64,000 nt of DNA from Paenibacillus dendrobii (lineage in GTDB: Bacteria > Bacillota > Bacilli > Paenibacillales > Paenibacillaceae), in NCBI RefSeq assembly GCF_009807035.1, contig NZ_WUBI01000003.1:495657-559656 (forward strand). The letters are read 5' to 3'. Of this stretch, positions 17,278 to 26,162 are shown piece after piece. Within the stretch, counting starts at the first letter, position 1. Every line of letters starts with the position of its first letter. Made by a program: the position numbers and the translations under genes. Under the pieces are notes generated by a model, which saw nothing but the letters and a program-made list of their open reading frames with translations, searched no databases and was not told the origin of the DNA.

Positions 17278-19890
17278 ATGAGCCTGACCACTCCTGTCGT
17301 TTTGAAGACCAAAATCACCCCGCCCCTTTGCAAAGAGGGGCTCGTCGAACGGACAAGACTGCTGGATTGGATCCAGAGCGGCGTGCGCGGACGGATCAGC
17401 CTCGTGTGCGCCCCCGCGGGGTTCGGCAAAACGACGCTGCTTATCCAGTGGGTACATGCAAGGCACATGCAAGGCGCATGGCTGACGCTGGATGAACGCG
17501 ATAATGACCCGCTCCGCTTTTGGCGTTACGCGGTGCACTCGCTTGCAGCCGTCGTCCCTCCTGCCCTTAAACCTAAAATCACCGTTCTTGCCGAAGAACT
17601 GAACGGATTGTCTCTCATATCCTTTCTCGATGCTTTGATGAACGAGCTCTATGAACTGACGGAGCCGCTCACCTGGATTTTGGATGACTACCATGTAATC
17701 GGGGACCCACGCATTCACGAGAGCCTCTCCTATTTCATCGAATATATGCCTGAGCCGCTGCATCTGCTGGTGGCGAGCCGCAATGAGCTTCCTTTTGCCA
17801 CCGTCAAATGGCTTTCCAAAAGCGAGAGCCGCGAACTCGGTGCTGCCGGGCTGCAGTTCACCCCTGACGAAACCGAAATTTTATGCCGCGAAGGGTTAGG
17901 TCCAGGAATGACGCATAGACAAATCAACGAGCTGAACCTACGGACGGAGGGGTGGGCTACCGGTCTGCAGCTGGCTCTGCTGTCTTTGAAGTCGGGACAA
18001 GACATTGACCATTTCATCGGGCAGTTTCAAGGCAGTCACCGCAACGTGACGGATTACATTTTTCATGAAGTGATCTCGGGCTTGCCGGATGAACTATATC
18101 AATTCGTGCTGAAGACATCCATATTGGAGCGATTTGACGCGGAAATATGCGAAGCGGTCACGGAGGATCAGGAAAGCCGCACGAAGCTTATGCAGATCCA
18201 GAAGCTGAATCTTTTCCTGATTCCGCTTGACGAAACCAACGAATGGTTCCGGTATCACCATCTGTTTACCGGCTCTATACGCGAGTACTTCAAAAGACAC
18301 CGCCCGGAATCGTGGGACAGGCTTCACCGTCTGGCAAGCGAGGCTTTCACGCAGCGAGGTTACATGGATGAGGCCATAGAGTACGCGGTCATTGCTGAAG
18401 ACTTTCATATGGCGGAGACGCTGTTGGAAAATCATATCCCGGCTCTGCTGAAAAGCGGAGAGCTCGGCAATCTGCTGCGCTGGCTCGACAGCTTTCCCCG
18501 TTCCTACGCGCTGAAGCCGGAAGTCGAGCTGTTCTACGCCTTCGTGCTGGTGCTGACCGGACGATTTGTTCTGGCTGAGCAGCGCTTGGAGCACTTCGAG
18601 AACGAACAAAAAGACGGTCATCCCGATCGATGGAAGCAGCTGCAGAGCGGCATCCTCTTCGTCAGATCGAATCTCATGTTCGCAAGCGGCGACTTCGGGA
18701 ACTGGTATGCGTTCATCGGTACGATGCTTGATGATATTTTGCCTGCGGATCCTACCTTTTACAAATTTAACTTCAATGTAAGGGAGCCTTTCATCCGGCG
18801 TACGGCGCTTGGTCTGAAGGGGGCTTTGTCGCCTGACATGGAGAACATCGGAGGGCTGTATCTCGGGGTGCTGGCCTCGCACGGGCTGCAGGAATCGCTC
18901 GTTTACTATTACGTGAAGCAATCTCTTGTAGAGGGCTATTATGAATGGAACCGAATCGACGACTGCCGTGCGGCCATGGAAGCCATGTTTCCGGTCGCCT
19001 CTGATGCCGAGCTGCCCGGCCTGCTGCTGCCGATGCTGCTAATGCGCATCGAGCTGCATCTGCTCGAGGGCCGCAGCCGTCTTGCCCATGATTTGATTCA
19101 GGAAGGCCTCGAACATGCCCGGGTTCAATGGAACCAGCCGTGGAACTCCCTGCTGCTGGCCCGTAGAATGCGACTTCACGTCAAGGAAGGCAAGATGTCC
19201 GCCGCCAAAAAAATCGCCGCGATGCTGTGCCTTTCGGCAAAGGACCGGCCCACCTTTCAACGAGAATACGAATATCTGTCGTATGTGCGGCTGCTGGGGC
19301 GCCAGCGGAAGGAAGCAGAGGCGCTGCGGCTGCTGGAGCAGCTGAAGCCCCAGTCGGTACGAGAACAGCTCCTCTCCAGCATCGTGGAGATATCGATTCT
19401 GCAGGCGCTGTTGGAAGAGCAGCGGGGACAGCGAAGAGCAGCCCTTCATGCACTACATGAGGCGCTGCTGATCGGAGAGCGTAACGGTTATGTCCGAAGC
19501 TTTCTTGACGAAGGGAAGCCCTTGCGTGCCCTGCTTACCCGTTATGCAGCAGAAGCCGGCATCGGACCTTTAGATACCGCGCAAGAGGGCGAACCCAGAC
19601 GGGCGAGGGTATCTTCCGATTACGTCCACAGCCTGCTGCAGCAGTTTTCGCCGGCTGAAGCGGATGTCATACGCGAGGCTTCGGCGGCTCTGATCGAGCA
19701 GCTAAGCCGGAGCGAAACCGTCCTTCTGCAATTCATCCGCAAAGGTGCCAGCAACAAGCTGATCGCTTCCGAGCTCGCTTTGTCGGAAGGAACGGTTAAA
19801 GTGTATCTTTCGCGGCTGTATGAGAAGCTCGGCGTTTCTTCGCGGACGCAGGCGCTGCTGGCTGCACAGGAGCTGGGCTTGCTGCCGTAA
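17278..19890 (+). CDS. MalT/LAL-type STAND ATPase transcription activator
   Basis: An 870-residue regulator. The P-loop is APAGFGKTT (residues 45-53), and a Walker B-like TWILDDYH follows at about 130. The middle ~400 residues are helical TPR-like repeats where MalT-type proteins bind inducer. The C-terminal LuxR helix-turn-helix is seen in GASNKLIASELALSEGTVKVYLSRLYEKLGV. GGAGG lies 10 nt upstream of the ATG. Such proteins activate nearby genes on binding a small ligand and ATP; the divergent RCC1-SLH gene, about 190 nt away, is the obvious target, but this is inference. The last 95 nt overlap the convergent kinase gene. Confidence 0.88.
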   Translation: MSLTTPVVLKTKITPPLCKEGLVERTRLLDWIQSGVRGRISLVCAPAGFGKTTLLIQWVHARHMQGAWLTLDERDNDPLRFWRYAVHSLAAVVPPALKPKITVLAEELNGLSLISFLDALMNELYELTEPLTWILDDYHVIGDPRIHESLSYFIEYMPEPLHLLVASRNELPFATVKWLSKSESRELGAAGLQFTPDETEILCREGLGPGMTHRQINELNLRTEGWATGLQLALLSLKSGQDIDHFIGQFQGSHRNVTDYIFHEVISGLPDELYQFVLKTSILERFDAEICEAVTEDQESRTKLMQIQKLNLFLIPLDETNEWFRYHHLFTGSIREYFKRHRPESWDRLHRLASEAFTQRGYMDEAIEYAVIAEDFHMAETLLENHIPALLKSGELGNLLRWLDSFPRSYALKPEVELFYAFVLVLTGRFVLAEQRLEHFENEQKDGHPDRWKQLQSGILFVRSNLMFASGDFGNWYAFIGTMLDDILPADPTFYKFNFNVREPFIRRTALGLKGALSPDMENIGGLYLGVLASHGLQESLVYYYVKQSLVEGYYEWNRIDDCRAAMEAMFPVASDAELPGLLLPMLLMRIELHLLEGRSRLAHDLIQEGLEHARVQWNQPWNSLLLARRMRLHVKEGKMSAAKKIAAMLCLSAKDRPTFQREYEYLSYVRLLGRQRKEAEALRLLEQLKPQSVREQLLSSIVEISILQALLEEQRGQRRAALHALHEALLIGERNGYVRSFLDEGKPLRALLTRYAAEAGIGPLDTAQEGEPRRARVSSDYVHSLLQQFSPAEADVIREASAALIEQLSRSETVLLQFIRKGASNKLIASELALSEGTVKVYLSRLYEKLGVSSRTQALLAAQELGLLP

Positions 19891-20929
19891 CCCAAGGCAG
19901 TTGAACGGTCATCGTCGTCCCTTCGCCCAGACGGCTGGTAGCCGTTACGCTACCTTGATGCATCTGCACGATTTTTTGAATAATGGATAATCCGAGCCCG
20001 CTCCCCCCGCCCGAGCGGGTTCTTGATTTATCGGCCTTGTAAAACCGGTCAAATATATGCGCCTGATCCTCTTCCGAGATGCCTATGCCTGAGTCCTCCA
20101 CCCTAACGCGAACCGCGTCTTCGCCCGCTTCCAGCCGGACTTCAACGGTTCCCCCATGCGGCGTGAACTTGATCGCGTTATGAAGCAGATTCACCCATAC
20201 CTGGCTCAGCAGATCCGGGTCCGCTTCAATCGTGACCGGGCTCAGATCGGCCGACATGTCCAGATCCTTCTCCAGCCACAGCGGTTCGCAGGCCAGAATC
20301 AGCTGCTGCAGCTGCTTATCAAGCCGTATCGGAGCCGGATGGAACGGATGCTGCTCGGAATCCAGCGAAGCCAAACGCAGCATATTTTCCGACAGGCGAG
20401 AGAGTCTCACGCTTTCCTGCTCGATGATATCAAGGTAATGCTCCCGCTCTTCCGCACTCAATTCCTTCTCCTTCAACACCCGAGCAAAACCGCTGATCGA
20501 TGTCAACGGAGACTGAATTTCATGCGACACGTCCGAGATGAACCCCTGACGCATCGTTTCGAGCTTATTCAGATCGGCGGCCATGTCGTTGATGCTCTGG
20601 ATGATGTCTGTAAAACGGCCGTTATCCATGCCTTCCAAGGGCAGCGAAACCGTAAAGTCGCCTCTGGCAATCCGCCGAAAAGCATCAATGATGCTCTGAT
20701 AGAACTCCATCTCCTTTCTCCGGCCAAATCTCGATATGATCGAGATGATCAAGCCGAAAATGAAGAATCCAGCGATGGAAACCGCCAGCTGCCTCGCAAG
20801 AAGGGCTTGAGGCCAGCTTAACCAATGCATAAGAAAGTAGGCCGCCGTCCAACAGAGACTGAGCGCGATGAGTACGAGCAGCATGAAAAACACGACCTTT
20901 AGCTTCATCCAGATCCCTGTATGCTTCAA
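19796..20929 (-). CDS. HAMP-containing sensor histidine kinase
   Basis: A 377-residue kinase with two adjacent N-terminal transmembrane segments (about 10-32 and 40-62), a HAMP region, the H-box FISDVSHEIQSPLTS, the N-box NLLHNAIKFTP, and G-boxes DSGIGIS and GSGLGLSII. Little lies outside the membrane, so any signal is probably sensed in or at the membrane. The last ~30 residues are a Pro/Ala/Lys-rich tail not expected in the family, written in the stretch antisense to the 3' end of the MalT-like gene. It starts inside the regulator stop (ATGA overlap). Confidence 0.9.
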   Translation of the reverse strand: MKHTGIWMKLKVVFFMLLVLIALSLCWTAAYFLMHWLSWPQALLARQLAVSIAGFFIFGLIISIISRFGRRKEMEFYQSIIDAFRRIARGDFTVSLPLEGMDNGRFTDIIQSINDMAADLNKLETMRQGFISDVSHEIQSPLTSISGFARVLKEKELSAEEREHYLDIIEQESVRLSRLSENMLRLASLDSEQHPFHPAPIRLDKQLQQLILACEPLWLEKDLDMSADLSPVTIEADPDLLSQVWVNLLHNAIKFTPHGGTVEVRLEAGEDAVRVRVEDSGIGISEEDQAHIFDRFYKADKSRTRSGGGSGLGLSIIQKIVQMHQGSVTATSRLGEGTTMTVQLPWVTAASPAPVQPAAPASAKKRRASHTAAKDTL

Positions 20930-21603
20930 GAAGTCACCTCCATCCGGTAACCAAGCCCGCGAATCGTCCGAATCTGGAAGGCCTGTTCTTCCGGAGGGAA
21001 CCGCTCCCGGAGACGTTTGATATGCACGTCGACCGTGCGCTCGTCGCCTTCGTAATCGAATCCCCAGATTTGCTCGATCAGTTGGTCGCGGGCAAACGTC
21101 TTCCCGGGATAGCTTCCCAGAAGGAACAGCAACTCGAATTCCTTCAGGGGCAGAGTGATGGCTTCATCTCCGCTATAGCATTCGTAGTTTTTACGGTTCA
21201 GCCGGAGCGAACCGATCTGGATCTGCTGAGAAGCGGAAATTCGGTAGCGCTTCAGAAGTGCCTTGACCCGGACGATCAGCTCCGGTGGATCAAAGGGTTT
21301 CACCAAATAATCGTCGGTACCCAGCTCAAAACCCTTGACCTTATGGACAGTCTCGCCTTTTGCCGTCAGCATCAAGACAGGCAGATCCTCATAGTTCTCC
21401 GTTAATTCCTTGCACAGCTCCCATCCGTCCATGCCCGGCATCATGACATCAAGCACGACCAGATCGGCCCGCGTCGTTTCGAGCACCTTCAGGGCATCAT
21501 GTCCGTCAGCGGCTTCCGCCGTGTGGAAGCCTTCGCTTTTGAGCAAATGGCTGACCAGTTCGCGAATATGCGGATCGTCATCGACCACAAGAATGAGTGG
21601 CAT
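20926..21603 (-). CDS. OmpR-family response regulator
   Basis: A 225-residue regulator: receiver with VVDDD near the start and phospho-acceptor Asp in LVVLDVMMPGMDGW, the Lys in YLVKPFDPPE, and a winged helix ending RTIRGLGYRME. It is translationally coupled to the downstream kinase by a 4-nt overlap. The heterodimeric ABC exporter lies upstream in the opposite direction and is a candidate target, though no operator was recognised. Confidence 0.9.
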   Translation of the reverse strand: MPLILVVDDDPHIRELVSHLLKSEGFHTAEAADGHDALKVLETTRADLVVLDVMMPGMDGWELCKELTENYEDLPVLMLTAKGETVHKVKGFELGTDDYLVKPFDPPELIVRVKALLKRYRISASQQIQIGSLRLNRKNYECYSGDEAITLPLKEFELLFLLGSYPGKTFARDQLIEQIWGFDYEGDERTVDVHIKRLRERFPPEEQAFQIRTIRGLGYRMEVTS

Positions 21604-21709
21604 TCTTCCCCTCTCCTTTCCATAATTGTATAAGCGAACGTTTTATTCGTATTTTATCAGAGCGCATTAAACATCTAAGCCATCATACCCCGATATCGCC
21701 AGAAAAGGT

Positions 21710-21889
21710 TCAGCTATAATCGATTTCTTTGAAGATCTGCGCTCCAATCTCGTGACAAAGGTCCATGCGGATGGCATACGCAGCCGTATCTGTTAGATAT
21801 TCACCGTTTTATTGTCCTTCACCATTCCGATGAAAAAAATACTCGGCGAGCTGCAAATCAGGAACATCCGAAATCAGCTTACGGTACAT
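21710..21889 (-). pseudogene. Possible decayed short gene interrupted by one stop
   Basis: A frame from ATG 21889 reads MYRKLISDVPDLQLAEYFF and reaches TAA at 21809-21811. The same frame then continues for 32 codons (NGEYLTDTAAYAIRMDL...IFKEIDYS) to a TGA at 21710-21712. The composition looks protein-like on both sides of the stop. No ribosome binding site is seen and I recognise no family. It could be a remnant or chance. It lies in the 500-nt gap between the response regulator and the ABC exporter. Confidence 0.25.
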
Positions 21890-21973
21890 AGATTAAACGT
21901 CCAATATGAACTGAATATGAACGGAGAGAAAATAACTGTCATGGATAAAGTTTTCTTTTAGCCGAACTTTATC

Positions 21974-22001
21974 TTGAATCGCTTCCGAATTATTGTATGA
22001 T
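21974..22001 (+). promoter_or_regulatory. Probable promoter of the ABC exporter operon
   Basis: TTGAAT (21974-21979), a 16-nt spacer, then TATGAT (21996-22001), about 100 nt upstream of the first ABC subunit. Confidence 0.55.
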
Positions 22002-22103
22002 GGATATTATTTGCATCTGGTCAATTAATTGGGTTGCGGCCAGACGCAGACTATAATTCTTAAAAATACATATTGTTATGGTTTTGGAATTGGGGGTTTT
22101 CAC

Positions 22104-23849
22104 ATGCAACAACCTAACAAGCCATCGATGTCATGGCTCTTCCGGTATCTGCGTCCGGTCAAGGGCCGGCTGCTCATTCTGCTGGTGCTGCTGCTCGCTT
22201 CCACCGCGGCCCAGCTCGTGAATCCGCAGATTGTCCAGCGCTTTATCGATACGGCCGCAGATAACGGCATCGTTTCCAAGCTGCTGGTGCTGGCCGGATA
22301 TTACTTGCTATTTGCCATATTGAACCAGGTCGTATCCGTTGCGATCAGCTACCTCGGAAATGATGTTTCCTGGCGTGCCACGAATCAGCTTCGCGGCGAT
22401 CTCTTGAAGCACTGTCTCCGCCTGGATATGCGTTTTCACAATTTAAAAACGCCCGGCGAGATGATCGAGCGGATCGATGGCGACGTGACCAACATGTCGA
22501 ACTTCTTCGCCATGTTCATCATCAAGGTCATCGGCAGCTTCGTTCTCCTCGCCGGCATACTGGGCTTCATGTTTACCATTAATTGGCCGATCGCTGCAGT
22601 GATGACCGTATTTACGCTGGCTTCCATCGGCGCCATGGTGTTCATCCGCGATCTCGGCGTAAAGTCCTCCAAAGACGAACGCGGCGCAAGCGCCGCCTTG
22701 TTCGGCTTCATCGAGGAACGGATAGCGGGCATCGAAGACGTTCAGGCCAACGGCAACGTGCCGTATGTCATGAACCGCTTCCACCGGGCAATGCGGAACG
22801 TGTTCCTGAAAGGCCGCAAGGCTTGGATGCTCCGCGTCATTCCGTGGAATACAACCGTCGTTCTCTTTGCGATCGCCGTCACGGTCGTGCTGCTGCTCGG
22901 CGTCCATTATTATCTGACCAGCCAAATCACGATAGGGACGCTGTTTCTGATCTATCAATACACCCAAATGCTGAACGATCCGATCGAACAACTCGGGGAT
23001 CAGGTACAAGAGTTTCAGAAAGCCAAATCCGGCATGATGCGTTCGCAGGAGCTGCTGGGCAACCGCAGCGAAATCATGGAAGGAAACCAAACGAAACTTC
23101 CGGAAGGGGCGCTAGGCCTCGAATTCGATCACGTAAACTTCAGCTACAACCCGGATAAGCCGGTGCTGCATGATATTACGTTCAAAGTCCGGCCAGGCGA
23201 AAGACTTGGCATCATCGGGCGCACCGGCAGCGGCAAATCCAGCCTCAGCCGCGTCCTTCTCCGGCTGTACAATATTAACAGCGGTGCCATTCGGGTCGGA
23301 GGAACGGATATCCAGGATTTGAAGCTTGAAGCCTTGTACCGCCGGGTTGGCATGGTCACGCAGGATGTGCAGCTGTTTGACGGCACGCTTCGCGATAACC
23401 TTACGCTGTTCGACGGCAGCATTTCGGATGAATACATCCTGGAGACGACCGGTCGGCTTGGTCTTAAGCAGTGGATCGACTCGCTGCCTGAAGGCCTCGA
23501 TACGCATCTAAAGGCAGGAGGAGCTTCTCTCTCCGCCGGTGAAGCCCAGTTGTTTGCCCTGACGCGCGTCTTCCTGACCGAGCCTAGTCTGGTAATTCTC
23601 GATGAGCCTTCCTCGCGCCTGGACGCGGCTACCGAAGCCATGCTTCAGTCCGCCGTGGATCAGCTCATGAAGCAATGCACCGGCATCGTCATCGCGCATC
23701 GGCTCTCTACATTGGAGCAGGTGGATCACATCATGGTACTTGGGGATGGACGAATTCTTGAATTTGGCGAGAGGGAGGCACTGGCCAAAGATCCATCCTC
23801 GCATTACGCCCAGCTCCTGATCACAGGCAGAGAGGAGGATTTAGCATGA
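22104..23849 (+). CDS. ABC exporter half-transporter, subunit with canonical Walker B
   Basis: A 581-residue membrane-ATPase fusion with six transmembrane helices in the first ~310 residues. The ATPase domain has Walker A GRTGSGKSS, Walker B LVILDEPSSRLD with the catalytic Glu, and His in IVIAHRLST. The signature is LSAGEAQ instead of LSGGQ. GGGGG lies 8 nt before the ATG at 22104; the longer frame from 22029 has no better start. It overlaps the next gene by 4 nt and pairs with it as a heterodimer. The cargo (peptide, lipid or drug) is unknown. Confidence 0.9.
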   Translation: MQQPNKPSMSWLFRYLRPVKGRLLILLVLLLASTAAQLVNPQIVQRFIDTAADNGIVSKLLVLAGYYLLFAILNQVVSVAISYLGNDVSWRATNQLRGDLLKHCLRLDMRFHNLKTPGEMIERIDGDVTNMSNFFAMFIIKVIGSFVLLAGILGFMFTINWPIAAVMTVFTLASIGAMVFIRDLGVKSSKDERGASAALFGFIEERIAGIEDVQANGNVPYVMNRFHRAMRNVFLKGRKAWMLRVIPWNTTVVLFAIAVTVVLLLGVHYYLTSQITIGTLFLIYQYTQMLNDPIEQLGDQVQEFQKAKSGMMRSQELLGNRSEIMEGNQTKLPEGALGLEFDHVNFSYNPDKPVLHDITFKVRPGERLGIIGRTGSGKSSLSRVLLRLYNINSGAIRVGGTDIQDLKLEALYRRVGMVTQDVQLFDGTLRDNLTLFDGSISDEYILETTGRLGLKQWIDSLPEGLDTHLKAGGASLSAGEAQLFALTRVFLTEPSLVILDEPSSRLDAATEAMLQSAVDQLMKQCTGIVIAHRLSTLEQVDHIMVLGDGRILEFGEREALAKDPSSHYAQLLITGREEDLA

Positions 23850-25651
23850 CCGTATCCCGATTTATACAACGCCTGTTTACCTATAACATATCGCTTTTTA
23901 TCGTAAACGGCCTGCTCTGGGGCTTGTTCCACTCTCTGCCGCTGCTCCTGGGGTTTGGCATGAAGTGGTTCTTTGACAGAGTCCCGGTGCAGTCCCATGA
24001 CTACCTCTGGCTCGCGGTTCCTTTGATTTTCATTGCACTCGTAAGGGTATCGCGGGTAGGCGTCTTTTTCTGGGCCTTCTTCAAATGGGTTACTTACATT
24101 TACGATATCCAGGCCATTTTGCGTACCAATATGCTCAAAGGAATCATGCGCTGGCCGGGCCGCAACTTGCCTGCTTCCCCGGGGGAAGCGGTCAGCCGAT
24201 TCCGTGAGGACGTGGATGAAGTCGTCGAATACGTGGAATCCTGGGTCGACTTCTGGGGCCGGCTCGCGTTCGCCGTCATTTCTCTCGTCATCATGGCCAA
24301 GATCAATTGGCAGATCACGCTGGTTGCTCTTCTCCCGCTCATCGCAGTGACGCTGCTGAACAATCTTTCGGGCAACCGCGCCAGACGCTACGGCCAGCAA
24401 AACCGCGAAGCAACAGGACGCATTACCAGCTTTATTGCCGAGTCCTTCGGCGCCGTGCAAGCCTTGAAATTGGGCCAGGCGGAAGAGCATGTCCACAAGC
24501 GGTTTGTCGAGCTCAACGAATCGCGTCGGCAGGCAGCACTAAAGGATAATCTGTTCAAGCAGTGGATGCGCTCGCTCAATCAGTATGTGTTAAGTATCTG
24601 CACCGGCATCATTTTGCTGATGTGCGCATCGGCGATGAAGGCGGGCCAGTTTACCGTTGGCGACTTCGCCCTCTTCACTTCATATTTGTCGAATATCGCT
24701 TTCAGTATTTCGTTGTTCGGATATATGGTGTTCCAGCATAAGCGCTTAAAAGTATCCTTGGATCGGATGAGCATCCTCTTCCGTCCCGGCGAACAGGAGC
24801 GAATCATGGAGTTCAGCGAAACCCATCTTTACGGGGACCCCCCAGAACCGCCGGTGATCAAGAAAGATCCCCAAGAGCGGCTTCAAACGCTTGAAGTTAA
24901 GGAGCTCTCCTACACCTATCCAAACTCTGAAAATGGGATCGCCGATGTGAGCTTTACGATGGAGCGAGGCAAATTCGTGGTCATTACCGGCAGGATTGGC
25001 TCGGGTAAATCGACGCTGGTTCGTACATTGCTCGGGCTGCTGCCTAAATCCGGCGGAGCCGTACATTGGAATGGCCAAGAGGTGGACCCGGCATCATTCC
25101 TTATTCCGCCTCGGGCGGCCTATACGCCGCAGGTACCAAGGCTGTTCAGCGATACACTCCGGGAGAACATCATTCAGGGAAGCCCTTCAAGCGACGAAAT
25201 ACTCGCTAGGGCGGTTCGTTTAGCCGTCATGGAGAAAGATATTGAGGATCTGGACAAAGGCCTTGAGACCTTTGTCGGCCCAAGAGGGGTGATGCTGTCC
25301 GGCGGTCAGATCCAGCGCGCAGCCACGGCGCGGATGATGATGACAGAGTCAGATCTCTTCATCTTCGACGACCTGTCGAGCGCCCTGGATGTAGAGACAG
25401 AGAAACAACTTTGGGAACGGCTCTTCGAGGAACGGGACGTCACCTGTATCGCCGTTTCCCACCGTAAAGCGGCACTGGCACAGGCTGACCATATCATCGT
25501 CATGAAGGACGGACGCATCGAAGCAGAAGGTGCCTTGTCCGATCTGCTCGCAACAAACTCCGAGATGCAGCTCCTCTGGCAGGGTGAGACATCTGAGGCG
25601 GAGGACACGGCTTCGAATGAAAGCCTCGTGACCACGACCTCGATCAACTGA
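23846..25651 (+). CDS. ABC exporter half-transporter, subunit with degenerate Walker B
   Basis: A 601-residue partner subunit with transmembrane helices in the first ~320 residues, Walker A GRIGSGKST, a good signature LSGGQIQRAATARM, and Walker B DLFIFDDLSSALD, in which Asp replaces the catalytic Glu. Together with the altered LSAGEAQ signature of the first subunit this makes one composite ATP site weak, as in heterodimeric exporters of the TM287/288 and BmrCD type. The start overlaps the previous stop (ATGA), with GAGGAGG-like sequence upstream. A terminator follows. Confidence 0.9.
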   Translation: MTVSRFIQRLFTYNISLFIVNGLLWGLFHSLPLLLGFGMKWFFDRVPVQSHDYLWLAVPLIFIALVRVSRVGVFFWAFFKWVTYIYDIQAILRTNMLKGIMRWPGRNLPASPGEAVSRFREDVDEVVEYVESWVDFWGRLAFAVISLVIMAKINWQITLVALLPLIAVTLLNNLSGNRARRYGQQNREATGRITSFIAESFGAVQALKLGQAEEHVHKRFVELNESRRQAALKDNLFKQWMRSLNQYVLSICTGIILLMCASAMKAGQFTVGDFALFTSYLSNIAFSISLFGYMVFQHKRLKVSLDRMSILFRPGEQERIMEFSETHLYGDPPEPPVIKKDPQERLQTLEVKELSYTYPNSENGIADVSFTMERGKFVVITGRIGSGKSTLVRTLLGLLPKSGGAVHWNGQEVDPASFLIPPRAAYTPQVPRLFSDTLRENIIQGSPSSDEILARAVRLAVMEKDIEDLDKGLETFVGPRGVMLSGGQIQRAATARMMMTESDLFIFDDLSSALDVETEKQLWERLFEERDVTCIAVSHRKAALAQADHIIVMKDGRIEAEGALSDLLATNSEMQLLWQGETSEAEDTASNESLVTTTSIN

Positions 25652-25660
25652 GCCACTGAT

Positions 25661-25706
25661 AAAGGCAGGACCAAGAGAACCCTCTTGGCCTGCCTTTTCT
25701 TTTTCT
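25661..25706 (+). terminator. Terminator after the ABC exporter operon
   Basis: AAAGGCAGGACCAAGAG pairs with CTCTTGGCCTGCCTTT (one bulge, short loop) and is followed by a T-rich run. Confidence 0.88.
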
Positions 25707-25761
25707 CCAAATGACATATGTAGGGTCTGCTGCTGATCAGAACGCCAGTTGCCATATTACA

Positions 25762-25790
25762 TTGTCACACATAGTAATATGTGTTACATT
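25762..25790 (+). promoter_or_regulatory. Promoter with overlapping PadR-type palindromic operator
   Basis: TTGTCA (25762-25767), exactly 17 nt, TACATT (25785-25790). The spacer holds the perfect palindrome ACACATAGTAATATGTGT (25767-25784), and outside it TGT and ACA arms extend the symmetry to 25763-25788. A dimeric repressor here would cover the RNA polymerase site. The gene begins 21 nt later, so autorepression by PadR is likely. Confidence 0.72.
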
Positions 25791-25811
25791 ATATTCACGA
25801 GGTGAACGCGA

Positions 25812-26162
25812 GTGGGCGAAAGCAGTATCAGCAGTGATCTGATCCGCGGCAATATCGATACGATTATCCTCCGCATTTTGTGTGAGGGTGACAATTACGG
25901 CTATGAAATTATTAAATCCATCTTCAAATACAGTCAAGGCCAATACGAACTCAAGGAACCTTCGCTTTATACGAGCCTGAAGCGGCTGGAATCCCTAGGC
26001 TATATCACATCCTACTGGGGAAACGAAAGTCAGGGCGGCCGCCGCAAATACTACACGGTTACGCCGCATGGAATAGAAACGTACCACCGCAGCGTCGAGG
26101 CTTGGAAAATCGCCAAAAGATTGATCGATCAGCTGATTGAATCCGGGGAGGAATCGATTTGA
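25812..26162 (+). CDS. PadR-family transcriptional repressor
   Basis: A 116-residue PadR protein. The winged helix is seen in ISSDLIRGNIDTIILRILCE, YGYEIIKSI and PSLYTSLKRLESLGYI, then GRRKYYTVTPHG and a short C-terminal dimerisation helix. The start is a GTG at 25812 with GAGGTGA upstream. PadR proteins of this size bind palindromes and often repress a linked membrane-protein operon, releasing DNA when a drug or envelope stress is present. It overlaps the next gene by 4 nt. Confidence 0.92.
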   Translation: MGESSISSDLIRGNIDTIILRILCEGDNYGYEIIKSIFKYSQGQYELKEPSLYTSLKRLESLGYITSYWGNESQGGRRKYYTVTPHGIETYHRSVEAWKIAKRLIDQLIESGEESI

